A DNA stretch of 64,000 bases from Meandrina meandrites (taxonomy: Eukaryota; Cnidaria; Anthozoa; Scleractinia; Meandrinidae). Both the position numbers and the translations under genes were made by a program. The stretch lies in the NCBI GenBank assembly GCA_963693305.1, contig OY855905.1:33219250-33283249 (forward strand). The letters are read 5' to 3'. Under the pieces are notes generated by a model. The model was not told the DNA's origin, did no database searches, and saw only the letters and a list, made by a program, of their open reading frames with translations. This document shows positions 10,793-21,800 of the stretch, in pieces; positions within the stretch are counted from its first letter, which is position 1; each line of letters starts with the position of its first letter.

Positions 10793-13201
10793 AGAAGAAG
10801 GCAGTTGTCCCTAAATCTAGCTACTAACAGATAAATACGGGTCGCATCATTGTTTTTACTATTTAAAATAAACTTTCGTATTGATTCTGAGAACTAAAGA
10901 AAATTAAGAGGAATGCTAGATAAGTGTTAAATGAATATTTTTTTATTGAGGTAAGTCCAAGGGTTTTTTTTTGTTTTGTTTCCTTAATGAGATTGTAAGA
11001 TCCGAAAAATCAAATAAAATATGTTTTCCATCTTTTTCTCTTTAATAAAAAGGAAGAGAAAAATACGCGAGTTTGTGTTTCGTCAAAGGCGCTATCATGA
11101 TTTCAATTATGTTGCTCGGCTATCCTGCTGATCTCTGTATGGCTCTGCGTTGTTCTCCAAATCTGTCAGGTAAGGCGCCTTTCGTCTGTCCAATGCATTC
11201 TGCTGGTGTATTTGACGTGTTCTTGCATTAAGGACATTGGATCATGGAGATAAGATTCGAGTTTTCGATACACTTGTCTACTTGTTTCGATGAGTTTGAC
11301 CTGTGTTTTTGAATGTACATCACATGACGGTCATTTTTTCGAGTTGCATTTCTCGAGCGCTCAGAGTGTACTGAGCTGTGCATGTTCTCTTTACGAGGAA
11401 GCCACGGAGGTTGCTTGGACGTCAGTAAGCAATGAAAGGTTCTTCAGAGAACACTTGTTTGCGTCGGCTTGAAGACTACGAACGGGATATGCCTTGGCTG
11501 CATTTCTTGTTTGAGGTTCTGTTTTAGGAGTAACATTAATACAGTAAGGCTGATACTACGTGAAAAAGTAGACTTTGCTGTTTGCGAGACACCGACACGA
11601 TAAGAACCGATAAAGCAGGGTTAACGTTGCAATCGTGGACAGCCGAACAGTGACCCTGCTCGCCTAGCGGCTCGTGGGCCACTTTTTTGTTCTTACCACA
11701 TTTTGACGTCATCTGTGATCTATAACTGGACAGACGCACAGCAAAATGGAATCTATTTGTCAAGCAGCTATTTTTTTATGTAGCTTTTGCAGTCACTATG
11801 TTGTTTAGACTACTGTTCCTTATTTTTGCGAGAGTTCTTTTATTGCAAGCACTCATTTAATTCTTAAAAATACAATAATCTTTTTACAAAATTATTAAAT
11901 TGAGATTGCACTAGCATCTTTTCCCTAACCGATAAACTGCAAGTTGTAACTTTCACTATCCGTGTATGTCGTGGTTTAAACTTTTCTATTTGGTTTAATT
12001 TTTTAAACCAATTTGATATGTATTTTTCATTGCCTCATATTGATTATCATGATCTGAAACAAAGGGAAATAAAACTGATAAACTGGTTGGAAAAAAAAAA
12101 GAAGAGAAAATTTAAACCACAATAATTATATATTTCTTGCTTAATTTCAACCATATGGAATGTCTTTTTATAGTGTACTGTTAATATCCCTAGGTGTTTT
12201 TTTTCCCCAAATCATTTTGACCCTTATTATTAAACTTTTTAAGTTGAATTTCGTGACAGCCGTTCTAAATAACAATAACGTAATTGCTTGTTAGTCGCCA
12301 ACAACGAGGTGATTTTGCAGGTCAGTTAAACGAAACAGCAAACCACACACCAAAGTACAAGCCTTGTACCTGATAACCTTTGCTTGCCTGGTCATGCAGC
12401 ATGCAAAATATTTTTATCATTTTCATGTTATATTACTGAATCATCACATTTTTTTCAGTCAATCTTCAAATAAGTTTTTTCTTAAGTTAGAAAATACTGT
12501 ACTCGTTACTATTCAATTTGGGAGTAGTTATACCGTTAGTTAAGCATCAGAAATTGTATTCCTTCTGCTGTGGTGTCATTTGACTATTAAAGAATCTCCC
12601 TCAATATCTCTGTTTTCCGCTTATCCATTTTGCCTATCCGGGTAAGCAGTGTGAATTGCTCAGACAAAAAACAAGTACCAGTCCCGAATCCGTTAAAAAT
12701 AATCTTTCAATTGATGGGAAAGGTATAGATGGATTGTGAACACGAATATAACTTAAAGGTTTTTTTTTTTAAAGAAAACGCAAACTTCAGACAAACAACT
12801 CTCGCGTGCACGAAGCTAAGATGACTGCGGTTGAGGGCGATTCTTTTACGCTTCAGTGTATCTTCCGCTCATGGTCATTATGAGATCCTCCATTATGCAA
12901 AATCCCTGCAAGACAACAGGAAGAAAAATCATCAAAAAGCAAATAACAAACAAACAAACAAACAAACAAACAGAAAAGCTGTTTTATCACAAGATACATA
13001 TAGTAAGCAGCATTGTGTGAAGTTGAACAATTCAAGGTTTGGAGAAGTTGCATGTACGCTCTGAAACTCATTCATTTCAAGAGAAAAAGTAATGCGCAGT
13101 GTCACCATCGTTCCATGTATTGCTAATTGACTCGGAGCACAGAAAACCCTCAGTTTCTTATAACTCAAACCTAAACCAATTTTCCTTGGACTTCCTTCAC
13201 T
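10793..13201. other. Gene-free stretch between convergent 3' ends
   Basis: Contains the poly(A) signal of lysozyme-like copy B (10867-10872) and a (aaac)n microsatellite near 12945-12972. A 60-codon frame at 11290-11472 and a 75-codon minus frame at 11536-11763 have no splice context and no family I recognise. A further untranslated part of PRELID2 may lie at the right end. Confidence 0.5.
12945..12972 (+). repeat. (AAAC)n microsatellite
   Basis: About seven consecutive caaa/aaac units. Confidence 0.85.
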
Positions 13202-16200
13202 TCAGTCAAACGCTGCAATCACATCTGTAGCTCTGATTTCCCAAACTCTCAATTTCTCGATACATTTTAGCTTTCCTTTTACAAAGGTTTGACAAATCAG
13301 GATTAATTACTGAACAATAGTTTTATTTGATGCCAAACCAAGACAGAAAATTAGCCATTAGTGAACATTATAATGTTGTTATCGATTCCATATAAATATA
13401 AAGAACAATAATGATTGCATGATCTTCAGAATTTTTTTTACAACAAATTATGTACTTTAAGCTGTTGGATACATGTACACTATAGCTAAGCTTAGTGCCG
13501 GGATTCGCGGGTTAATGATTGGGTTGGTCAACGAGTGGGAATTTTGGTCATTTCCTTTCCTCTACTATTATACTATAGCTAATGGGGGTGGGGGACCAAG
13601 ACCACCCTTGACTCGTAATAAAAAAGTAATGTTACCTTGTTAGCTCCACGTTGAAGAAATGTCTGTCCAAAAGCTTCCATCATTCCACCAACTAATGAAC
13701 CAACACCATTAATACTGATACTTCCACGCTGCTCAAAAGATGTCCTAGAGTTCACAAAACACCACATTAAAATTCAGACTCGATGATACGAGCCTGACTA
13801 ATAATTCTTCAGTACGAACTTGAGTTTCTATGAGCAAGTTAGCAGTGCTTTCAACAAAGCCCAGCGCTTGCCAGAGCTCCGGCGAGTACTTTGAGGCCAA
13901 TCAACATCTAAAATTCATGCAGCTCCCTATAAAGGTGAGGGGTTTACAGTTTCTTATATTGCTCTCTGATGGGTGACGCATAAGGGTAGGCACCTACTTT
14001 AAATCTCATTGAAGCACTGCTCAGTATGATAGTCAATAGCATGCAATCGAGTTGACTGTTTCTGGTAAAAACAAGAGTGAAAATTTGGTAACTTTATGTG
14101 TAGTACCACTGTCTGTAAATCTATCAGTGAATAGCTAGGAATTTAAGTAATGTCATCATGGCCTTGCATGCAGAAAGGTATACACCTTAAAGTCATAAAT
14201 GGCGGAACGCGCGGAAGAGTTTGGGTCGAGCACACGAAAGCAAGGCAAGGGGGGCTTCCCTTCGCACAATCTCTTCTGCGCATTCCGCCATTAAGGTGTA
14301 TTAGCCGATTCATTTTGGATTATGAATAGTGACATACCAGTCTGGATTGTTATCACATGCTCTGAAAGTGCTGAACTCTTCCAAGGAAGCATACTTGGAC
14401 CATGTCAGGTTATAACAATGAAGGCGAAGACATCTCTCTTTTCTGTTCAGCCATGCTTCCTCTTCCACCACAAATGCTGAGAATGGGCACAGCTGGAAAC
14501 AAAACTTACTTTAGAGTGACAATCATGTAACAGTTTTGTAATTTGACTAAAAATTTTGCATGTTAACAATAACACTGACATTTAGCAAAGGCTGTTTCAT
14601 GCACATATTAATTTATTTGATACACTTCAGGGCTGTAGCTCGTTAAAGAGCAAGATGAGGTACTTGAAGAAGTACCTTATGAAAAATGTTGAAAATACCA
14701 TTTCTGATCTTCCAGATTCCAAAATTTTGTGGCCCTCGGGGATAACGCCTTTGGTGATCACACCTTGCCTTATCTATTCCAAAATTCTAGCTACGTATGG
14801 CCATGCAGGTACATGTAATTCATTGAAGTTTGTGTACATGATACAGCTTATATCAGTTTTTTGCACTTTCTCTTCTTTTCTGCTATAATTTTATAACCCA
14901 ATATTTTTGCTATATGGAATGTCTTCTTTTTTGTTTATTTTGTTTCAACAAAGAAGCAAGTATGAATTAAGTATGATATTGACTAACATTTTATCCAGAC
15001 CTGTTTGGTTTGCATGAAAGGAAAGGCCTGTTGATAGTTAATAAATAAAGTTCAGTTTACCACATGTCTATTTATGTCAATTCAGTGTAAAACTACACTT
15101 CAGTGTACATTATTAGTGTTCTTTTCCTGACTGACTGTGAGCTTCTACAGCTGATATCTTGAAACAGGCACTAAGCAATAAATTTAACAATTATTCCACA
15201 AGCACCGGAGTTGGCTTTCACGATCTCATATCCAACAAGCCTGAGTGGAATAATTGTTTTATTAAAAACATCCAAACCAATTGCAATATTTTAGCTCCCC
15301 AGCTGTTTTTGTTGACGCGTATCGGCTACAAAAACTTACTGATTCCTACATTTAATATTATGTCGAGGCCTAAACCAGCACATATTCATTAGGGAGCTTA
15401 CCTTCTTAAACAAACCTGGTAAAACATTCACACATTCTCCTCTTCTCAGCAGATACTCCTCTCCAGTTTCTGGGTCTAACAATAAAGACAAATCTAAACG
15501 TTAAGCTCTTTAGTTGGCAATTCAGTGATACAGTAGTCTAGGTCAACCTCCAAGTGCCCCACAGATCTACATGTGCGTGTTTATTGCTGCTGTAGTTTGA
15601 TGATAAATGGATAGAGTTGGCAAATTAGAAGCCAAAGTAACACCAAATTAAATGCTGGGGGAGGGGAACCCTGTGATGGACTAGCATCTCATCCAGGGAG
15701 CACAGAAACACTCAGTTAATTCATGGCCTTACAGAGACTAGAAACAAGCACAGGCCTGATGGGCCTCTGGGTTCGAGCGCAGACTTAAATTAAAAAAAAA
15801 CCTATATAAATTAAAGTAATGTGAGTGATAAAGCTCTCTAGCCTGTTCAGCAAATTAAAGTGGTATGAAAGGGATCACACCATCATGGTTAATAAGGCTA
15901 CATCTTAAACTTGAATTTGAAAATTCAATCTTCCAGTCAAACCCATGTGCATCCCTATTCCACAAATCTAAGAGATGACATCTTATCAGGGTTCGAAACT
16001 TTTTTTGTTGGAGCGCTCACCATTTGGGCAAGTGACCTTCAAGTTGCACTCACCCAGATAATTTTTCACTCACCCAGTCTCCTAGCTCCACACAAACACA
16101 GAAACAAGCGTTAATGTCCAACCCTGCCTTATTCCAAAATGGCAGAAAATACATTATTCTTTTACCTATATGAAAAGTGGCCCTCGTGGCCTCTTTTTGA

Positions 16201-18682
16201 ATCAAAGAAATCTTTTGAATAATTTTTTCTGTAGATGCGATCGAGGAAATGAGAGCCAATTAACATGAAGACAAAAGAGTAAATAAATAATGTATTTTCT
16301 GCCATTTTGGAATAAGGTTTATAACTAGGTAAAATTGATCTGCAGATAGTAGTCACCTGTTCTGTGTTCCAGTACTGTTATGGAAGTTACATTGGCATCT
16401 TTACCACAGGTGTACTGTTCCATTAGATATGTAAAGTAATAAGAAAAAGGCAATAAACATACAGTACGCATTCACTACATGTACCATAAATATGCTATGT
16501 ACAGGTCACACTTGCAGAAAAGCCTCAAATAAAATGTTAAGTTACTTACAAGTACAAATCTCTAACACCATCCAGTACACATTAACAGGATACTGTTTAA
16601 TGTTTTTTGTTTATTTTATATATATAAAAACATAAAAATAACAATGAAAAATGAATGTAGCACTTGGACTCTGAAAACATATGTTGTAGTTACCTCAAAA
16701 CAGTTGTTGTGTTTTCTGTTCATAGAATAGGCTAGGGGCTTATATAGAAAGGTGTGGGGGGAGCAGGATATTAAAAAACTTGAAGTCCAATATAGAAGCT
16801 AGAGGGCTTATTAAAAGGAAGGGAACAGAGCCTTTAACTTGAAATAAATTTAATTACAGACGACTTAATTTCTATTTATATTCAATGTTATTATTTATTA
16901 TTATCATTCTTATTACCATTATTCCTTTCTTTTCTCTAATGTAGATCAAATAATGCCATTTTGTAAATCTTATTTTCTTCTTCGCCTCCTACCTTGAATA
17001 GCTACACTAATTGGGGAAGTGAAAAACTTTATTTGTAACTATTTCTGTGTGAAATAAAGATTATTATTATATATGTTGTATTGTACAGTAACATGTACAA
17101 AAACTTGCTAAAAATATTTTTAACACTGACGATTTCGTCAGAAGAGAGCAATATAAGATCACAGGCTTACCACCCTATGTTTGTGAGGTCAAAGCACGCC
17201 CCATATAAATATTCAAATTTTCTCGCTAATCGCTATTGTAAATATTTAAACTTCCTAAAATTGGCTTTTACTGCTGTCCATTAGCAATAAAATGAATTAG
17301 AAACATTTTTGCAATGTTTAAGTTGTTTTTATGCAGGTTTTTATGAGTTTATGAGTTTAAGTTTTGACTCGTGTATAGAATACTAATATTTACACAAGGC
17401 GTGCAACTTCCACACCCAAGAATCGGGTACCGCCTCTGGAATGTAGCCGAAAAAATATCTTTCCCCTCACTGAGCTCCCGGTCCTCAAAAGAACAGTCTT
17501 TGAAGTATAATCTGGCCTAATTTGAGCCCAATCAGTTTGTGAATAGTTCTTTTAAACCTTGCTGTAATATCAAATTAGGTCGTAAATTTGCTGATTTACG
17601 ATATGTACCAGTAGCTGGGACAATTTATGCAATTTGCGCTGAAATTGGTCAAAATTACTGCCTATGCCCGCCCTAGAAAGCACAACGTGTTCCACTACAA
17701 AACCTCCTCTGGGGCACCCCAAGGAAATACTTCAGAAATCTCTTACTGCGAAATAAATTTATACCCACAAATATGTTTATATTCAGTGCTACTGGTACAT
17801 ATCATCGTAAATTGGCAAATTTACAATCTAATTTGAGATAGTCCATATTAGGGTAGTCCATTTGGGTAGTCCATCAGCGTAGTCCATGGACTTCATGGGG
17901 TTCAGTCTTTTCTCCATCAGGATGCAATACAGTAAACACCCGCATATAAGAACACACAATTTCAGAGGTCAGACTGATTGTGTTCTTATTTATCGGATGC
18001 TTAGTGAAAAATCAGCCTCAGGATGTTCTTAAATGTTCTTAAATTTTTTTAAATTCAGTTCTCTATCAATACAGTAGTTTATAGTATTGTAAAGGCAAAA
18101 AATGTAATTCATGATATTAGATATTCTGAAGAGAACAAAGGTGTCCAAAACTTAGCTAATACCATTGGTCAGCAGGTGTGTTTATGGTAATTTGTGTAAT
18201 TTTGACACCCTTCCCATTTTATAAGAACATTATTTTTTTTCCAGGCTCATATTGTTCTTATAAAAGTGGTGCTTTATTTGCCAAATTTCAGCCTGATGTT
18301 CTTAATCCATGTGTTCTTATATGCGGGTGTTTACTGTATACACTGTACATGCAAGCTTTCATATATAATTATCAATCGCTAAAGCAAATTAAATGATGAA
18401 CTGTATTTTTTGAAGTTATATTTTAATATTTTTGGTTGGAACATGAGAAAAAGACGAAATATAAAGCAAATAATCATACGTTGTAATTAATAGCAAGGAG
18501 TAAAATGACTTCATTGTGAAAGGCGATAATCGCCTTATATAATTTATATTAAGCTTCAACAAGTTAATTTCCACATTTGAAGTTCATTTTTTTAAAAAAG
18601 AGCTCACCTTTTGAAAATATGCACGACTAACTGCCTCAAATGGGTGTTTGAAAATATAGTTGATTTCCACATAACGGACCAT
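13202..18682 (-). CDS. PRELID2: PRELI domain protein, PRELID2 orthologue
   Basis: Six minus-strand exons: 18682-18608, 16414-16357, 15475-15402, 14492-14338, 13744-13636 and a less certain last one at 13270-13202, for 179 residues. All junctions are GT-AG and frames close exactly. The protein starts MVRYVEINYIFKHPFEAVSR. It continues with VVEEEAWLNRKERCLRL, NLTWSKYASLEEFSTFR and then QRGSISINGVGSL. It ends its domain with FGQTFLQRGANK, which aligns along its length with human PRELID2 (LEEESWLNPRER, LTWTQYASMKEE, QRGRISITGVG, FASTFLRQGAQKG). PRELI domain proteins move phospholipids between mitochondrial membranes in the intermembrane space with a TRIAP1-type partner; that role for PRELID2 is inferred. 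The last exon (LKCIEKL against human GIRIMEML) has a purine-rich acceptor and no AATAAA close by, so the C-terminus could be wrong. The introns hold at least five repeats. It is divergent to the FKBPL gene. Confidence 0.88.
14181..14300. repeat. 120-bp foldback in PRELID2 intron
   Basis: Ends tacaccttaa and ttaaggtgta are inverted. Inside them aaatggcggaacgcgc pairs with gcgcattccgccatt. It lies 38 bp from the exon 4 donor side. No coding capacity. Confidence 0.75.
15655..15800 (+). mobile_element. Degenerate SINE/LINE-tail repeat
   Basis: Contains ctgtgatggactagcatctc and atccaggg, then ggcctgatgggcctctgggt and tcgagcgcagact, ending in an A-rich run. I recognise this order as a very common coral repeat tail. 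It lies in a PRELID2 intron. Family assignment is from memory, so moderate confidence. Confidence 0.5.
16127..16317. repeat. 191-bp foldback (MITE) in PRELID2 intron
   Basis: The left arm ccttattccaaaatggcaga, continuing into aaatacattatt, is mirrored by aataatgtatttt and tctgccattttggaataagg. The arms are about 38 bp. Non-coding. Confidence 0.85.
17571..17835. repeat. 265-bp foldback (MITE) in PRELID2 intron
   Basis: caaattaggtcgtaaatttg on the left is mirrored by caaatttacaatctaatttg on the right. Further pairing joins gatatgtaccagtagc with gctactggtacatatc. The arms are about 45 bp. Non-coding. Confidence 0.85.
17840..17885 (+). repeat. Short gtagtccat tandem words
   Basis: The word gtagtccat occurs four times in about 45 bp between two foldback elements. 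Confidence 0.6.
17930..18336. mobile_element. TA-flanked MITE built on gttcttata words
   Basis: CAGTAAACACCCGCATATAA opens it and its inverse closes it (ttatatgcgggtgtttactg). TA lies on both sides (17928-17929, 18337-18338). The word gttctta or its inverse recurs about eight times inside. The CAGT ends and TA target fit the pogo/Tigger branch of Tc1/mariner. Non-coding; in PRELID2 intron 1. Confidence 0.85.
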
Positions 18683-18868
18683 TTCCGCAGTTAGTGATGG
18701 CTACAGCCATGAAACTGCGAGAAATTAATTTCGTGCGGACTTTCGTGTGCTTACAGCACCTTCCAAACACGCTTCCTCTTTCTCCAGACTGTCACGATGT
18801 AAGGAGTCTTGTGATTGGTGAACTCATCACCTATTAACCAATCAGCGCGACACTTCTTTCAGTCCAAC
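18683..18868. promoter_or_regulatory. 186-bp bidirectional promoter, PRELID2 / FKBPL
   Basis: The two start codons point away from each other across 186 bp, so both promoters must overlap. Two CCAAT-type boxes are visible close to the FKBPL side: gattggtga on the plus strand (about 18812) and aaccaatcagcgcg (about 18837). No TATA box is visible. NF-Y-type CCAAT pairs are common in head-to-head housekeeping promoters; use here is inferred. Confidence 0.75.
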
Positions 18869-21800
18869 ATGGCGGATCAAAATGGTTGATTATCGTGTTG
18901 GAGCCTTTTCAAGGACAGTCACACGGAAGGGTGCCGGGCTAGAAACACCTAATTATGGCTCTTCTTGCAGAGGTAGCATTTCCTTCTTTTTCTGAAAATC
19001 GCTTAGTTGTTTTATACCACCTTGAATTGAATTTAACCAACAGTTCCCGTGTGTTCTTGCAGTCAACCTGAAAATATTTTGTGAGGATGGCACTGTCCTA
19101 CAGAAATGCGAGAAGGAATTTGTTATAGGCGAAGGTAAGCATGTAATAGATAAACTAGCATGTACGGTATATATGCAAAAAGGGTACCATTTTCTATTAA
19201 AGGTATAGATGAAAGGGGAACCTTTTCTGTCAAAAATGGTATATTGAAAGGGTAAGGGTTTGGACCTTGGGTGGAGTCTTCCCATATAGGAGTTTTCAAA
19301 TACCCCACCCAACCCCCCCCCCCAACCCCCCTCTCCACCCCGGGGCCCTCACCCCTTCTTCTGCTCTGTCTCTAACTTACTTTGTGCTTGGGTAGCACAC
19401 AAAGCTGACTGTCTCTAAGAACAGGTCTATATTTTTCAGGGGACAGTGAAGCAGCAGAGTCCTTGGACAAATGCTTAGAATGCATGCATGCCGAAGAAAT
19501 CTGTGTCATACCATATAACAGTGAGAATTTGGCTCAAGAATTTGGTGTGGCCTCTGAGAGAGATCTTAAATGTGAGATTGAGCTCCTCTCCTTCTCTAAG
19601 GTATATCAAGCTTGAAGTAGTATTACTCTTGCTAAACAATGTTGTCTGAGGTTGCTAACCATTTTACCCAAAAAAATAACAAAATTTTGGTTCGGGGTAA
19701 CTGGTTTGCCATAACAGAATTTTTTTATAATAAACAGAATGTCTTGAAAGGTCAAAAATTACTAACCTGATATCCAAATGTTTCTAAAAATAGAAGCCCA
19801 CACAAAAACGTATATTTTGGGGAGAGTGTCGTAACCTTTTTGCCACTGGTTGCATGTGCAGTACACCAGCTGAATGGGTCATTGAACTTTGGCCATTTTA
19901 ACAGGATGGCCATAATATTCATGGGGGCGGGAATTTCATGCCTGGTCTCTTTACAGTGCAGTCAATTGACAGTCACATTACAATTATTGCACTTCTAAAA
20001 ACTGTCATTAAATATTATTTGCAGGCAAAAGAGCCTTGGGAAACTACCTCAGATGAAAAGGTGTCCTTAGCCTTACATCATAAAGCCAAAGGGACAGACT
20101 GTTTTAAGGTAAAAGTAAAAACCTCATTTAACCTTTTACATGAACTTTGAACCTTGCTAATCAAACTCGGTTGTCTTATTGCCTCACATTCTCAAACTCA
20201 AATTCATGTCCAGTCAAATACTATTAGCTAATTATATAATCCCATACTCCCCTGTTTTAGTTTCTTCCTTTGAGAGTTCAAGGCTGTGAGTTTCAACTGT
20301 ATACTTGACTTTTGTATACTTGACTTTTGTTTTATGTGTTGAGTTTGGCATCAGTGGTAGTTCTTGGGCAAAATTGGTTACAGAGAGTTTAGTCAAGAAT
20401 CCAGAGGATAGTCTGCTTGAAGAAATCTGTGTAACCACAAGAACTTGCTAACTTCCAGGTCAAAGTCATTCAGTTAAAAGACTTGTCTGAGTCTGTACTA
20501 ATTAGTCTAGATAGTAGGTTCAGTAGGGTTTCTTTTATCTAAGATCAAGTAGAGCTACATGTTGTGGTCCAGTCTTGCTATCTAATGTAGCTCATGTTGT
20601 TTCTTCCCGATGTTTGTAGTCTGGCAAATGGGTCTTTGCAGCAAGACGTTACAGCCGGGCTATCAAACAACTGATCTTAATTGGCGATCAAGAATTAGAA
20701 GAGCACAGGGAAGACCAAGATCAGCTGAGAGCTTCTTGCCTCCTTAATTTATCTGCCTGTCAGGGGAAGCTTGGACAGTATGAATTTGTTGCAGCAAACT
20801 GCACAAAGGTATATTAGAGAAGAAACCACATGTACAATTATAACTGAAGTAACCTCAATTTACATGTATTACTAGTTTGTACTTGGTACATAGAAAAACC
20901 TGCATGCAATATGTTTTCTTGAAAAAGTGCATTAATTTGTCTTGCATGGCAATAGTGTTACTTGGTGGGTAAAAAGTAATTAGCATTTTAAAAATAGAAA
21001 CTTCTACAAGCAACCAATTATTTAATTGAAACCAAGTATTTAATTAAGTTGCCAGCTCAAAATTTTAAAGACTGTTCACAGCCCTCAAGTTTTTCATATT
21101 TTTTCTCCAATTGTTCAACATGGGAAAAAATAGAGAGGGTACGAACAGTCTAAATATCTAATATTAATATTAATTTATTTTAAAACAACAATTTATTACA
21201 GAATTATAAATGCTGGTGGTTCAATTTTATCCTTGGTTCAAATTTTATTTTTCTTAGGTAATGTATGATAATAAGTTTAAAAAAGGGAAAATAAAATATG
21301 AACCAAGGATAAAATTGAACCCTATTGTAATGTAATAAATATTGTTTTAACTTGCAGGTTCTTGCTATGTTTCCAACAAATATCAAAGCTCTCTATAGGA
21401 GAGGACAGGTAAGATACTAAACATTTTACGCAGAAGTTTTATGTTCTCAGGCTTTTAACTGTGTCATAAGTTATTTCTATATTGTTGGTTTTGGTTAATC
21501 TCAGCATCATGTATGCAACCCACATTGCAAGAATTCAGTCTGTTAGAATTTTAATACTGCATGAGAAACTACTATTATTGACTGAAAGGGGTTTTACATG
21601 GCAGCCATGTTGCATGACAGGAACAATAGTAAGAGTATTTTAATTTCTGTGGGAAAAAATGTTTATGCAGAATATTTTTATTGTTCCTTCCAGTTACTTT
21701 TTAATTAAATCATAGGGTTTGTATATAAAATTAATATTGTATCTTATTGGAGGTTGGAGAAAGAGAGATTTGTCTTGCTGTAGATGAGCAGAACACTCAA

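Noticed and set aside
18953..19078. Alternative FKBPL start ATGGCTCTTCTTGCAGAGG
   Set aside because: It reads 40 codons to a stop across the exon 2 acceptor. Starting at 18869 and splicing at 18884 joins exon 2 in frame and fits a good start context.
18953..19312. 119-codon minus-strand frame
   Set aside because: Antisense to FKBPL exon 2 and to a word-repeat element with a long C-run; not a gene.
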